Origin: Methylophilaceae bacterium 11
GTDB lineage: Bacteria; Pseudomonadota; Gammaproteobacteria; Burkholderiales; Methylophilaceae
NCBI GenBank assembly: GCA_000525025.1
Contig: JCKJ01000001.1
Location: 682,001 to 746,000, forward strand
Direction: 5' to 3'
DNA: 64,000 nt
A model generated the notes under the pieces. That model worked only from the letters and a program-made list of their open reading frames with translations. It did not search any database and was not told the origin of the DNA. Both the position numbers and the translations under genes were made by a program. This document shows positions 8,242 through 16,332 of the stretch, in pieces. Position 1 is the stretch's first letter, and every line of letters starts with the position of its first letter.

Positions 8242-9522
8242 CTAGAACATTCTTGGTGCGCGCATACTGCCGCCAGCTTGGGGTTGTCCATTGGCTTGCA
8301 ATTCGCCGACAATCACTTTGTCACCTACCGCTAAATCGCGCGCAGTAATTGCAGTAGAGCGGCCATCTGTGATACCAATATTGACTCTCACACGTGTTGG
8401 TTTGCCATCTCTTAACACATAAATTTTGCCAGCGCTTAAATCTTCGGATTTGTTTCTATTTCTGCCGCCGCCATTTCTTCTTCTTTCGCCACCTTTACCG
8501 CCTTCAGCCCTGCCACCCTCAGCTCTGTTGCCTTCAGCTTTGCTACCTTCACCTTGGCCAGCTTCTTGTTTTTTGTCGCCATTCGCACTGGCACTTTCAT
8601 CTACTTTTGGTTTATAGCGCAATGCCGCATTTGGCACTAATAGTGATTGCTCTGCCTTGGAGACCGCAATATTCACATAAGCGGTCATGCCAGGCAGCAA
8701 TGTTAAATCACTATTATCTACAGATACGACCACGTTGTAAGTGACCACATTTGAAGTGTTGGTTGAGTTTAAACGTACTTGTTTGACGGTGCCTTCGAAA
8801 TTACGGTTAGGGAAAGCATCCACATTAAATTTAACTGCTTGACCGTCTTTGATTTTGCCAATGTCTGCTTCGGCAAAGCTGGTATCAATCTGCATTTTGG
8901 CTAAATCTTGTGCAATTTGAATCAATGTTGGCGTTTGGAAACTTGCCGCAACAGTTTGTCCAACATCCACCACACGATTCACTACAATGCCTGAAACAGG
9001 TGAGCGGATAATCGTAAAGTTCAGGTTGGTTTGATCACGTGCCAATAGCCCGCGCGCACTGTCTAGCTGCGCTTTGGCTGATTTGAGTACCTGTACTGCG
9101 GTGTCTAATTCTTGTTTGGATACAAATTCTTGTGAGTATAACTCTCGAATTCGTTTCTCATTGGCAATAGCCAGCTCAACCGAGGCTTGATTGTTACGTA
9201 CGCTACTTTGTGATTGCGTGATTTGCGCGTTAAACAGTGCACTATCGAGTTCAAGCAGTATTTGGTCTTTCTCTACTCTATCGTTAAAGTCTACATACAG
9301 CTTTCTCACGATGCCTGAGATTTGTGTACCTACGCTCACCAAGCTTACAGGGTTAAGTGTGCCGTTGGCTGAAACTGTTTGTTCAATATCACCGCGGGTG
9401 ACCTCATCTAATCTATATAAATCTTCAGGTTTTACCTGATGCGATTTTTGATAGAAGTAATAAGCACCGGCAGCGATTGCGAGTAACAGGACAAGTGGGA
9501 TAATTTTCTTAAGTATTTTCAT
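8242..9522 (-). CDS. macA: MacA-like periplasmic adaptor (membrane fusion protein)
   Basis: HlyD/MacA-family adaptor linking the inner-membrane pump to TolC. At 426 residues it has an N-terminal membrane anchor at about 7-25, a lipoyl-like half, a coiled-coil hairpin (about 95-165), the second lipoyl half with RSPVSGIV, and beta-barrel and membrane-proximal domains. A low-complexity Gly/Glu/Arg/Asn-rich insert at about 310-365 contains pentapeptide repeats ending AEG and then an RRRNGGGRNRN stretch. This lies in the membrane-proximal domain region and is unlike standard MacA. Expressed with tolC upstream and the ABC genes downstream. Confidence 0.88.
   Translation of the reverse strand: MKILKKIIPLVLLLAIAAGAYYFYQKSHQVKPEDLYRLDEVTRGDIEQTVSANGTLNPVSLVSVGTQISGIVRKLYVDFNDRVEKDQILLELDSALFNAQITQSQSSVRNNQASVELAIANEKRIRELYSQEFVSKQELDTAVQVLKSAKAQLDSARGLLARDQTNLNFTIIRSPVSGIVVNRVVDVGQTVAASFQTPTLIQIAQDLAKMQIDTSFAEADIGKIKDGQAVKFNVDAFPNRNFEGTVKQVRLNSTNTSNVVTYNVVVSVDNSDLTLLPGMTAYVNIAVSKAEQSLLVPNAALRYKPKVDESASANGDKKQEAGQGEGSKAEGNRAEGGRAEGGKGGERRRNGGGRNRNKSEDLSAGKIYVLRDGKPTRVRVNIGITDGRSTAITARDLAVGDKVIVGELQANGQPQAGGSMRAPRMF
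8501..8560. repeat. Four tandem 15-bp repeats inside macA
   Basis: Units ccttcagccctgcca, ccctcagctctgttg, ccttcagctttgcta and ccttcaccttggcca lie head to tail. On the coding (minus) strand they encode four pentapeptides (GQGEG, SKAEG, NRAEG, GRAEG). The units have diverged slightly, which suggests an old slippage-type expansion rather than a recent one. The 15-bp period keeps the frame at any copy number. Confidence 0.85.
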
Positions 9523-9552
9523 AGACGCTTAGTTCGTACAATTAAGTGAGAT

Positions 9553-11031
9553 TTATTGAGATAGTTGAGTAGTGTTCGTTGCAGGCAATGATTGAATCAT
9601 TGCATTATCAAGTGCGCCCATGGCTTGCGCCAAAGTGGCACGTGCAATATTGGCATTCAGTGTCGCCTGAATTTTTTGTTGCCGGGCAGTGGCAAGTGCA
9701 CTTTGCGCATTCAGCGTATCAATAATATTACCTACACCCGCTTTATAACGCCCCAACGCAACGCGATAAGATTGCTCGGCGCTGCTCACCAATACTTCGG
9801 TAGCAGTTACAGACTGTAGCGCGGTCCGCAGATTCTGATAGGCAGTCCACACATCCAGCGAGATTTGTAACTTCAATCGATCGCGCTGTGCAGCACGCAA
9901 GTCAGCCGTGGCCTCCGCAGCACGGATACGGTAGGTGGGTGCATAGCCATTGAATAAAGGAATAGATACGGTGAGGCCCAATGTAGAATTATTGCTGGAG
10001 GAAAGACTTGAGCCATCCTGCAGGTTATTGGACATTGACACTGAAATGGTTGGCTTAGCCGCTGCTTTGCTTGCGTCGATACTTGCTTGCGCTGCTTTGA
10101 GTTGTGCCTCACTTGCAATCAAATCTGGCCGACGCGCCCCCGCTTGTTCAATCAATGTGCTCACATCTTCAAGAATATTTTGTGGCGCATTGACCAAGCC
10201 GCTGGCCAATGTAATTTTTTGATTGGCAGGCAAGCCCATGACATTGGCTAGGCTGCCGTAAGCTGTCTGTAGATTACCTTCATTGGTAATGCGCGCGAGC
10301 GTGAGTTGCGCATAAGCAGTCTGTGCTTGCAGCTTGTCCGCAGGGGTGGAGACGCCCGCCTTGTAGCGTGCTTCTGCTGCTTTGAAACTTTCTTCACTGG
10401 CACGCTCTACCTCGCGTGCCGCATCTAGTGCAGCAATATTGGCTTGTACCTGATAAAACGCTACAGTTGAAGCCAGTAGCACACTTTGTACGGTACTGCT
10501 CTGGCTGGCGCTTGCAGAGAGCAATAGCTGACGTGCGTTTTCTAATGTTGCATTCCTGTTGCCAAAATCGTACAGCAGATAATTAGCAACCAAGCTATTG
10601 CTTAAGTTGAGATAAGGATTGCTGCGTGTGCTGGACTCAGGTGATGAGATGCCTACGCTGCTGGAAACGTTATCGCTTAATGAAGGTAGGTAAGCCGATT
10701 TTGCAATGCCTAACTGTGCGGCTTGCGCACGCGCGCTGGCCCAAATCTCACTGGTTTGCGGGTTGTTGCAAAGACTCGCTTCGGTCACTTCAGTTAGCGT
10801 AATAGGCTTGCTTAGGTCTGTGCTAGTGCAAGTTGCATTGTCGGCCTGATACCCTGCTGGTATTTTGGGTAGGGCATCGATTTTGGTATTTAACGGGTCG
10901 CCGTTGCTGTACCAAATGGAACTATCAGCGTGCGCATACCCAGCAAAACAATAAAGTGTAGCAATCAGTACGAGTGCTGGTCTTTGTAAAGGTTTTGCTG
11001 CCTTGGTTTGGTTTTCTAATCGTTTAAACAT
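9553..11031 (-). CDS. TolC-family outer-membrane efflux protein
   Basis: Outer-membrane channel partner of the MacAB-type pump. It has a signal peptide ending AHA and two outer-membrane-efflux repeats with long alpha-helical stretches (about 190-290 and 390-480). The chosen start (ATG 11031, MFKRLENQ) gives 492 residues. An alternative in-frame ATG at 11073 would add 14 residues, but it lies only 17 bp from the Fur-like site, leaving hardly any leader, so the shorter form is preferred. First gene of the four-gene efflux operon; macA follows after 30 bp. Confidence 0.88.
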   Translation of the reverse strand: MFKRLENQTKAAKPLQRPALVLIATLYCFAGYAHADSSIWYSNGDPLNTKIDALPKIPAGYQADNATCTSTDLSKPITLTEVTEASLCNNPQTSEIWASARAQAAQLGIAKSAYLPSLSDNVSSSVGISSPESSTRSNPYLNLSNSLVANYLLYDFGNRNATLENARQLLLSASASQSSTVQSVLLASTVAFYQVQANIAALDAAREVERASEESFKAAEARYKAGVSTPADKLQAQTAYAQLTLARITNEGNLQTAYGSLANVMGLPANQKITLASGLVNAPQNILEDVSTLIEQAGARRPDLIASEAQLKAAQASIDASKAAAKPTISVSMSNNLQDGSSLSSSNNSTLGLTVSIPLFNGYAPTYRIRAAEATADLRAAQRDRLKLQISLDVWTAYQNLRTALQSVTATEVLVSSAEQSYRVALGRYKAGVGNIIDTLNAQSALATARQQKIQATLNANIARATLAQAMGALDNAMIQSLPATNTTQLSQ

Positions 11032-11089
11032 GCTATTCAGTGATGGTGGATATTTTAGGTATGTATCATACATATTTCTTGCAATTGTA

Positions 11090-11108
11090 AATGAGAACGG
11101 TTATCATT
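11090..11108. promoter_or_regulatory. Fur-box-like site upstream of the tolC-macAB operon
   Basis: AATGAGAACGGTTATCATT is a 19-bp imperfect palindrome close to the classical Fur consensus built on AATGAGAAT-x-ATTCTCATT. It lies 59 bp upstream of the preferred tolC start and 294 bp upstream of the divergent Fiu-like receptor. By distance it most directly controls tolC; it could also act on the receptor promoter. Confidence 0.7.
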
Positions 11109-11401
11109 CATCCAGTTTTTTACACAAAACACACAAAGTTTACACCGTTTAACAAGTTCGCCAATGAAGACAGTATCGCACTCTAATGGCAAGCCCACTA
11201 AATAGCGACAGTGTTGAGGCGCAGTAAGGTCTAAATGAATATGTGGTTGCGAGGCTCTTATGCTTTCGCTAAGTGTGCATTAAGCATTTAAATATTTGCA
11301 GTTTTTTTTAACCACCATTTTTCAAGCAAGCCAACGGTACACCGCAACAGACGGAATGACCTCAGCCAGCCAGATACAATTTAAAACAGAGGGAAGAAAC
11401 A
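11109..11401. other. Gene-free leader between tolC and the Fiu-like receptor
   Basis: About 290 bp with no convincing open frame longer than 20 codons. It has an A/C-rich start (ACACAAAACACACAAAG near 11120), a T-run at about 11302-11309, a degenerate AAGCAAGCCAA at 11324-11334 and CAGCCAGCCAG at 11363-11373. The latter ends 28 bp before the receptor ATG, the same distance as before azurin. The length suggests a long 5' leader or an unrecognised regulatory region. No riboswitch was recognised. Confidence 0.4.
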
Positions 11402-13642
11402 ATGAGTCATATCCGTAGTCGCAAACACAACTCCGCGCGTATCGCCGCCATGGTTGCTGCCACATTCTCTATTGCTGCAACTGCTGCTGATGAAGTCACA
11501 GAATTGCCAGAGGTGAGTGTTAAGGCGGCCAAAGAAGTGCCCTTTAAAGCTGATGAGTCAGCCAATAATAAATTCACCAAACCATTGATTGATACGACAC
11601 AAACGGTGCAAGTGATTAAAAAAGAACTATTGCGTGAGCAAGGTGTTTTCTCGTTAACTGATGCACTGCGCAATACACCGGGTATCACAATTCAGTTGGG
11701 TGAGAACGGCAATACTTCTGCGGGTGATACTTTCTCTATGCGTGGCTTTAATGCTTCAAACCAATTGTTTTTAGATGGTGTGCGCGACTTGGGTGCGGTT
11801 TCACGTGATGTGTTTAACATTGAGCAAATTGAAGTGGTCAAAGGCCCAGCGGGTGCGGATATCGGTCGTGGTGCAGCATCTGGTTATATTAACTTAATCA
11901 GCAAACTACCAACGCTTACCGGCAAAAACTATGCAACGATTGGCTACGGTACCGCGGATAAGAAGCGTGGCACGATTGATGTGAACCAAGCGATTGGTGA
12001 TACCACGGCTGTGCGTATTAACGCTTTAGGTTTTGATGGTAATGTGGATAAGCGTGATGAAGTGGATAACCAAAACTTCTCTCTTGCTCCGTCTATTGGT
12101 TTCGGTTTAGGTACACCTACTCGCTTCTATGTGTACTCACAACACGTACGCCAAGACAATACACCTGATGGTGGTATTCCCTCTATTGGCATGGATGGCT
12201 TTTATAACGCGAGCGCTGCGCTAAGAGCAGGCCGCAAGGTGGATCGTGAAAACTATTATGGCAGCGATAATGACTACGAACATGTTGATGCAGATATGGT
12301 GACTGCCAAGTTTGAACATGATATCAATGCTACTACAACGGTTCGCAATGTTACACGTTATGGTCTATCTGATATTGACCGTATTACTACAGGTATAAAC
12401 GGGCTTACTGCGGTTGGTGCAAACCCAAATACTTGGACTGTAGCGCGCTCACGTCAACGCATTGATCGTCAAGATGAGATTCTGGTAAATCAAACTAGTC
12501 TGAATAGTGCGTTTGATATTGCTGGATTCAAGAACTCATTGGCTGGTGGTTTGGAATTAATCTACGAAAGGCAAAAAAGCAAAGGCTTTGGTACTGCTAC
12601 GACAGTGATTAGCGGCGTGCCTTATACTGCGATTTCTAGCCCGGCGGCCAACCTTTACAATCCAAACGAAAACGATTTGTTAGGCAAGCCTTATAGAAAC
12701 GGTGCAGATTCAGATGGCCGCACATCGACAATGGCAGCTTATGTGTTTGATACTTTGGACTTGACGGATAAGTGGCAACTTAATGCGGGTGTGCGTTTTG
12801 AGCGTTACGATACTCGCGCTAAAGTAGGCACAGTATCTGGTACAGCGCCTGTACAAACACTCACCAAATCAAACTTGAGTGACTCAGATAATCTGACAAG
12901 TTACAAAGCAGGTGTGTTGTATAAGCCAGCTACCAATGGTAGTGTGTATGTGTCTTATGCAACATCTTATACACCACCAGCCAGTGCAAACTTTGCCTTA
13001 TCTGCGACTGCTAACAACCAAAACAACAGCGCATTGGATCCGCAAAAAACGGAAAACATTGAAATTGGTACTAAGTGGGATTTACTCAATAACCAATTAA
13101 ATGTAACTGCTGCCATTTTCCAAACGGAGAATGACAAGCAGACTTCGTTTGATGATTTGTTGCAACCGGTGCAAATTGGTAAAACACGCGTATCAGGTTA
13201 TGAGTTGCTAGCAGTTGGGCAATTGTCAGAATACTGGCAGTTATCAGCTGGCTTGACTAAATTGAATGCTAAAGCGCTTGAACAGCAAAGTAGCACAGGG
13301 TTAAATACAACGGGTGTCCGTTGGGTTCCTGACTACAGTGCAACATTGTGGACACAATACCAATTTAGTGGCTTTACGGTAGGTGGTGGTGCACGTTATA
13401 TGGGTGAGCAAAAACGTTTAGTGACTGCAGAGCTTGCTAACGTTAACAATATGCCTGAGATTGAGTCTTATGTAGTGGCAGATGCGATGGTCGCTTATGC
13501 TATTAATAAAAATCTTAACTTACGTTTAAATGTATATAACATTTTTAATAAAGACTATATTGAAACTCTCAATAACAGTGGTGCTCGTGTACGCATGGGT
13601 TTACCACGTTCTGGCATGCTGACTGCTGAGTTTGTGTTTTAA
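11402..13642 (+). CDS. TonB-dependent catecholate-siderophore receptor (Fiu/PiuA class)
   Basis: 746-residue outer-membrane receptor. Signal peptide about 1-28; TonB-box-like LPEVSVKA; plug (about 50-165) with TTQTVQVIKKELLREQG, GDTFSMRGFNASNQLFLDGVRD and IEQIEVVKGPAGADIGRGAASGYINLI. This wording is characteristic of the Fiu/PiuA group that takes up monomeric catecholates and catechol-conjugated compounds. The barrel ends TAEFVF with the terminal Phe needed for insertion. Ribosome site GAGGGAAG precedes ATG 11402. It is followed by a terminator and then a PiuC-type dioxygenase, the usual piuA-piuC pairing, which supports the class call. Confidence 0.9.
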   Translation: MSHIRSRKHNSARIAAMVAATFSIAATAADEVTELPEVSVKAAKEVPFKADESANNKFTKPLIDTTQTVQVIKKELLREQGVFSLTDALRNTPGITIQLGENGNTSAGDTFSMRGFNASNQLFLDGVRDLGAVSRDVFNIEQIEVVKGPAGADIGRGAASGYINLISKLPTLTGKNYATIGYGTADKKRGTIDVNQAIGDTTAVRINALGFDGNVDKRDEVDNQNFSLAPSIGFGLGTPTRFYVYSQHVRQDNTPDGGIPSIGMDGFYNASAALRAGRKVDRENYYGSDNDYEHVDADMVTAKFEHDINATTTVRNVTRYGLSDIDRITTGINGLTAVGANPNTWTVARSRQRIDRQDEILVNQTSLNSAFDIAGFKNSLAGGLELIYERQKSKGFGTATTVISGVPYTAISSPAANLYNPNENDLLGKPYRNGADSDGRTSTMAAYVFDTLDLTDKWQLNAGVRFERYDTRAKVGTVSGTAPVQTLTKSNLSDSDNLTSYKAGVLYKPATNGSVYVSYATSYTPPASANFALSATANNQNNSALDPQKTENIEIGTKWDLLNNQLNVTAAIFQTENDKQTSFDDLLQPVQIGKTRVSGYELLAVGQLSEYWQLSAGLTKLNAKALEQQSSTGLNTTGVRWVPDYSATLWTQYQFSGFTVGGGARYMGEQKRLVTAELANVNNMPEIESYVVADAMVAYAINKNLNLRLNVYNIFNKDYIETLNNSGARVRMGLPRSGMLTAEFVF

Positions 13643-13663
13643 ATAAAGTAAGGTAAGCTAAAC

Positions 13664-13693
13664 GCCCGTCAGTGTTTACTGGCGGGCTTTTTT
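13664..13693 (+). terminator. Intrinsic terminator between receptor and piuC
   Basis: GCCCGTCAGT (13664-13673) pairs with ACTGGCGGGC (13678-13687) across a GTTT loop, with one G-T pair, followed by six T. It ends 22 bp before the piuC start, so piuC is fed by read-through or by a promoter overlapping the hairpin. Confidence 0.85.
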
Positions 13694-13715
13694 ATTGGTT
13701 AATTGCAGGAAACTT

Positions 13716-14393
13716 ATGCTGTTACATATCCCTGAAGTGTTTACCAAAACGCAAGTGCTAGAACTACGCCGCGCCCTTGATGCGGGACCTTGGGTAAATG
13801 GCGCTGGTAGTGCCGGGCCATTGGCTGCCGAAGCAAAACATAACATGCAGTTTTCAACTGAATCCCCACATTACGCAGCGCTATCACAAACCATTATGAC
13901 GGCTCTTGAACGGCAGCCATTATTCGTTTCTGCTGCTTTGCCGCAACACATACTGCCCCCCATGTTTAATCGTTATGCGGTTGGCAATACCTATGGTGAT
14001 CATGTCGATAATGCGATTCAGATGGATAGGCGCACAGGTCTGCGTGTGCGTACGGATATTTCGGTGACGGTATTTTTATCAGAGCCAGAAGAGTATGAAG
14101 GTGGCGAACTGATTGTTGAAGATACCTATGGTAGCCATGAAGTGAAATTGGCCGCAGGGGATGCCATTCTTTATCCGTCTTCTAGCTTGCATCGTGTTGA
14201 AAAAATTACTGCTGGTGAGCGCGTGGCTTCTTTTTTATGGGTGCAAAGTCTGGTGAGTGATGCCTGGCAGCGTAGCATGCTGTTTAATCTGGACATGACG
14301 CTGTTGAAATTGCGCAGTCAAGTGGGTAATACAGAAGAAATTGTTGCGTTAACAGGCCATTACCATAACCTCATCAGGCAATGGGCTGACTAA
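13716..14393 (+). CDS. piuC: PiuC/YbiX-type Fe(II)/2-oxoglutarate dioxygenase (PKHD-type hydroxylase)
   Basis: Prolyl-4-hydroxylase-like dioxygenase, often paired with Fiu/PiuA receptors. The iron site is visible as H-x-D in YGDHVDNAI (about residue 95) and a distal His in SSLHRVEKI (about 157), with the 2-oxoglutarate-binding Arg in GERVASFLW. ATG 13716 behind AGGAAA gives 225 residues, the usual family length; a longer reading from 13695 runs into the terminator. The stop overlaps the next start (TAATG). Its substrate is not known with certainty for the family; modification of siderophore or receptor ligand is a common suggestion. Confidence 0.9.
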   Translation: MLLHIPEVFTKTQVLELRRALDAGPWVNGAGSAGPLAAEAKHNMQFSTESPHYAALSQTIMTALERQPLFVSAALPQHILPPMFNRYAVGNTYGDHVDNAIQMDRRTGLRVRTDISVTVFLSEPEEYEGGELIVEDTYGSHEVKLAAGDAILYPSSSLHRVEKITAGERVASFLWVQSLVSDAWQRSMLFNLDMTLLKLRSQVGNTEEIVALTGHYHNLIRQWAD

Positions 14394-15499
14394 TGGCAAG
14401 TGCACCGTTACAAGCTATTCCTGCGGATGTTGTGTCTGTTGCCGACTATGAGCGGCGGGCTGTTGATCACATTGACCACGCGGCTTTGGCCTATCTGCAA
14501 GGCGGGGCTGCGGACGAATATACGATTAAAGCGAATCTTAACGCTTGGTCTGATTATGACATTCAGCCGCGCGTATTGGCTGATGTGCGAGGTGGGCATA
14601 CGCGTTGCACATTGTTTGGCGAGACGCTAGCGCATCCGATTATTCTTGCGCCGGTAGCCAGTCAGCGCTTATTCCACCCTGATGGTGAGTATGCGACCAC
14701 GCTTGCTGCTGCTGTGATGCAGGGCGCTGCCGTCATATCAACCCAAGCCTCTCACTCGTTGGAAAATATTGCGAATCAAAGCCAAGGTTTGCTGTGGTTT
14801 CAACTGTATTGGCAGGGGAGTCGGGATGCAACATTGGCGTTGGTTCAACGTGCTGAGGCTGCGGGCTATCGCGCATTGGTGCTCACCGTGGATGCACCTG
14901 TTTCTGGTGCACGTAATCGAGAACAGCGTGCCGGTTTTGCTTTACCAGCTGAGATGGCTAATATCAATGTACCCCCTATTTCGTTACCGAGCGTGCCAGA
15001 AGGCAAGAGCGCCATATTTGATGGCGTGATGACAGTTGCGCCCACTTGGGAAGATGTGACGTGGCTAGTTAAACAGACCTCGTTACCTGTGTTATTCAAG
15101 GGAATTCTGCATCCTGACGATGCGAAAAGAGCGGTAGCCATAGGTGCCGCCGGCATCATTGTCTCTAATCACGGTGGCCGCGTGCTGGATGGCGTTTCCG
15201 CTACGTTAACTGCATTGCCAGAAGTTGCTGCGGCTATAAATGGCGCAGTGCCTGTGCTGGTGGATGGAGGTATTCGTCGCGGTACAGATATCATGAAAGC
15301 CCGCGCTTTAGGGGCAACGGCTGTCATGATTGGCCGACCATATATCTATGCCCTTGCAACCGCTGGTGCATTAGGTGTTGCGCATCTTGTCCGCCTGTTG
15401 CGTGAGGAGCTTGAAATTGCCATGGCACTTTCTGGATGTAAAACACTGGATGATATTCACGGCGATATTTTGCGTAGAGTTACTCTCGAATCCACATAA
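14393..15499 (+). CDS. FMN-dependent alpha-hydroxy-acid oxidase/dehydrogenase (LldD/glycolate oxidase family)
   Basis: 368-residue TIM-barrel flavoprotein that oxidises 2-hydroxy acids to 2-oxo acids. Family motifs are present: PIILAPVASQRLFHPDGE near residue 83, QLYWQGSRD near 137, the active-site SNHGGRVLDG (catalytic His and substrate-binding Arg) near 258, and the phosphate-binding DGGIRRGTDIMKARALGATAVMIGRP near 290. There is no signal peptide. The start ATG overlaps the piuC stop by one base, so the two are translationally coupled. Lactate, glycolate or another hydroxy acid are all possible substrates; placement in an iron locus is unusual and hints at a siderophore-related hydroxy acid, without proof. 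Confidence 0.88.
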   Translation: MASAPLQAIPADVVSVADYERRAVDHIDHAALAYLQGGAADEYTIKANLNAWSDYDIQPRVLADVRGGHTRCTLFGETLAHPIILAPVASQRLFHPDGEYATTLAAAVMQGAAVISTQASHSLENIANQSQGLLWFQLYWQGSRDATLALVQRAEAAGYRALVLTVDAPVSGARNREQRAGFALPAEMANINVPPISLPSVPEGKSAIFDGVMTVAPTWEDVTWLVKQTSLPVLFKGILHPDDAKRAVAIGAAGIIVSNHGGRVLDGVSATLTALPEVAAAINGAVPVLVDGGIRRGTDIMKARALGATAVMIGRPYIYALATAGALGVAHLVRLLREELEIAMALSGCKTLDDIHGDILRRVTLEST

Positions 15500-15554
15500 A
15501 ATCTTTAACTAACTTTACATCTAGCGAGCATCTTTACGTATTGCTTTCTGATAC

Positions 15555-15573
15555 AATGAGATTGGTTCTCATT
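15555..15573. promoter_or_regulatory. Fur-box-like site upstream of the PepSY-DUF2271-DUF4198-apbE operon
   Basis: AATGAGATTGGTTCTCATT is a 7-5-7 inverted repeat (AATGAGA / TCTCATT) matching the AATGAGAAT-x-ATTCTCATT type of Fur box at 16 of 19 positions. It lies 96 bp before ATG 15670, with no gene in between, and should control the five-gene operon to 20306. Confidence 0.78.
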
Positions 15574-15669
15574 TGCATTTGTAGCAATCCGGAACAGGCG
15601 AGCGCTTTGTGCCTTAGTTATCCATATTGCAAGTAACATTAAACTTAACGTATTCAATATCTGCCAGAT

Positions 15670-16296
15670 ATGCAAAATCAATTACATCAGAAAAATAGGG
15701 CGTTCTGGCTCAAGCATCTATATCGCTGGCATTGGATCAGCTCAGCTGCATGCCTTGTCGGCATGTTGCTGTTTGCTATTACAGGGATTACGCTTAACAA
15801 CGCAACGCATATCGAATCGGTGCCTGTAGTCTCTAACAAATCAGCCACCGTGCCTCCAGCGCTGTTAAACCAGATTAAAGCTGCGCCCTCTAGTGATAAA
15901 GCCGTCTTGCCAAAGGCAACTGCTGATTGGGTGAGCAATGCGATCGGCGTTGAGTTGGCCAATGTGCCGGGTGAGTGGTCAGACGCTGAAGTCTACTTGT
16001 CATTGCCCCGCCCTGGTGGCGATGCCTGGTTGGTGATAGACCGCGCCAGTGGTGAAGTGGACTATGAGCTTACCGAACGTGGCTGGGTTTCCTATTTGAA
16101 TGATTTGCATAAAGGCAGAAATACCGGAACAGCTTGGAGCTGGTTCTTAGACGTCTTTTCTGTTGCCGCGCTCGTATTCAGTATCACAGGGTTATGCATG
16201 TTGAGCATGCATGCTAATAACCGTCCATCAACATGGCCTTTGGTTGGGTTGGGTATTGTCTTGCCATTGGTGTTAGTGATTTTATTTATTCATTAA
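15670..16296 (+). CDS. PepSY-family membrane protein of a flavin-based electron-transfer operon
   Basis: 208 residues. The membrane helix at about 20-42 (SSAACLVGMLLFAITGITLNN) opens a periplasmic PepSY-like region (about 45-150, with PRPGGDAWLVIDRASGEVDYE), followed by helices at about 158-177 and 184-206. It is shorter than the PepSY protein at 2597 and is the small PepSY_TM-like form. Family and position, first after a Fur-like site and before DUF2271, DUF4198, apbE and a flavodoxin reductase, suggest that it passes electrons or anchors the complex in the inner membrane. ATG 15670 has only a weak ribosome site. Confidence 0.82.
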   Translation: MQNQLHQKNRAFWLKHLYRWHWISSAACLVGMLLFAITGITLNNATHIESVPVVSNKSATVPPALLNQIKAAPSSDKAVLPKATADWVSNAIGVELANVPGEWSDAEVYLSLPRPGGDAWLVIDRASGEVDYELTERGWVSYLNDLHKGRNTGTAWSWFLDVFSVAALVFSITGLCMLSMHANNRPSTWPLVGLGIVLPLVLVILFIH

Positions 16297-16332
16297 GTTG
16301 TTTATTCAATAAGTTATTAGGAGAGTTTGTAA

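Noticed and set aside
8394-8744. Plus-strand frames opposite macA rich in Leu/Pro/Ser
   Set aside because: They are antisense shadows of the low-complexity insert in macA and have no independent support.
6275-9522. Macrolide resistance as the function of the MacAB-like genes
   Set aside because: Only the family name suggests it; the iron-island position and Fur-like site give a better explanation.
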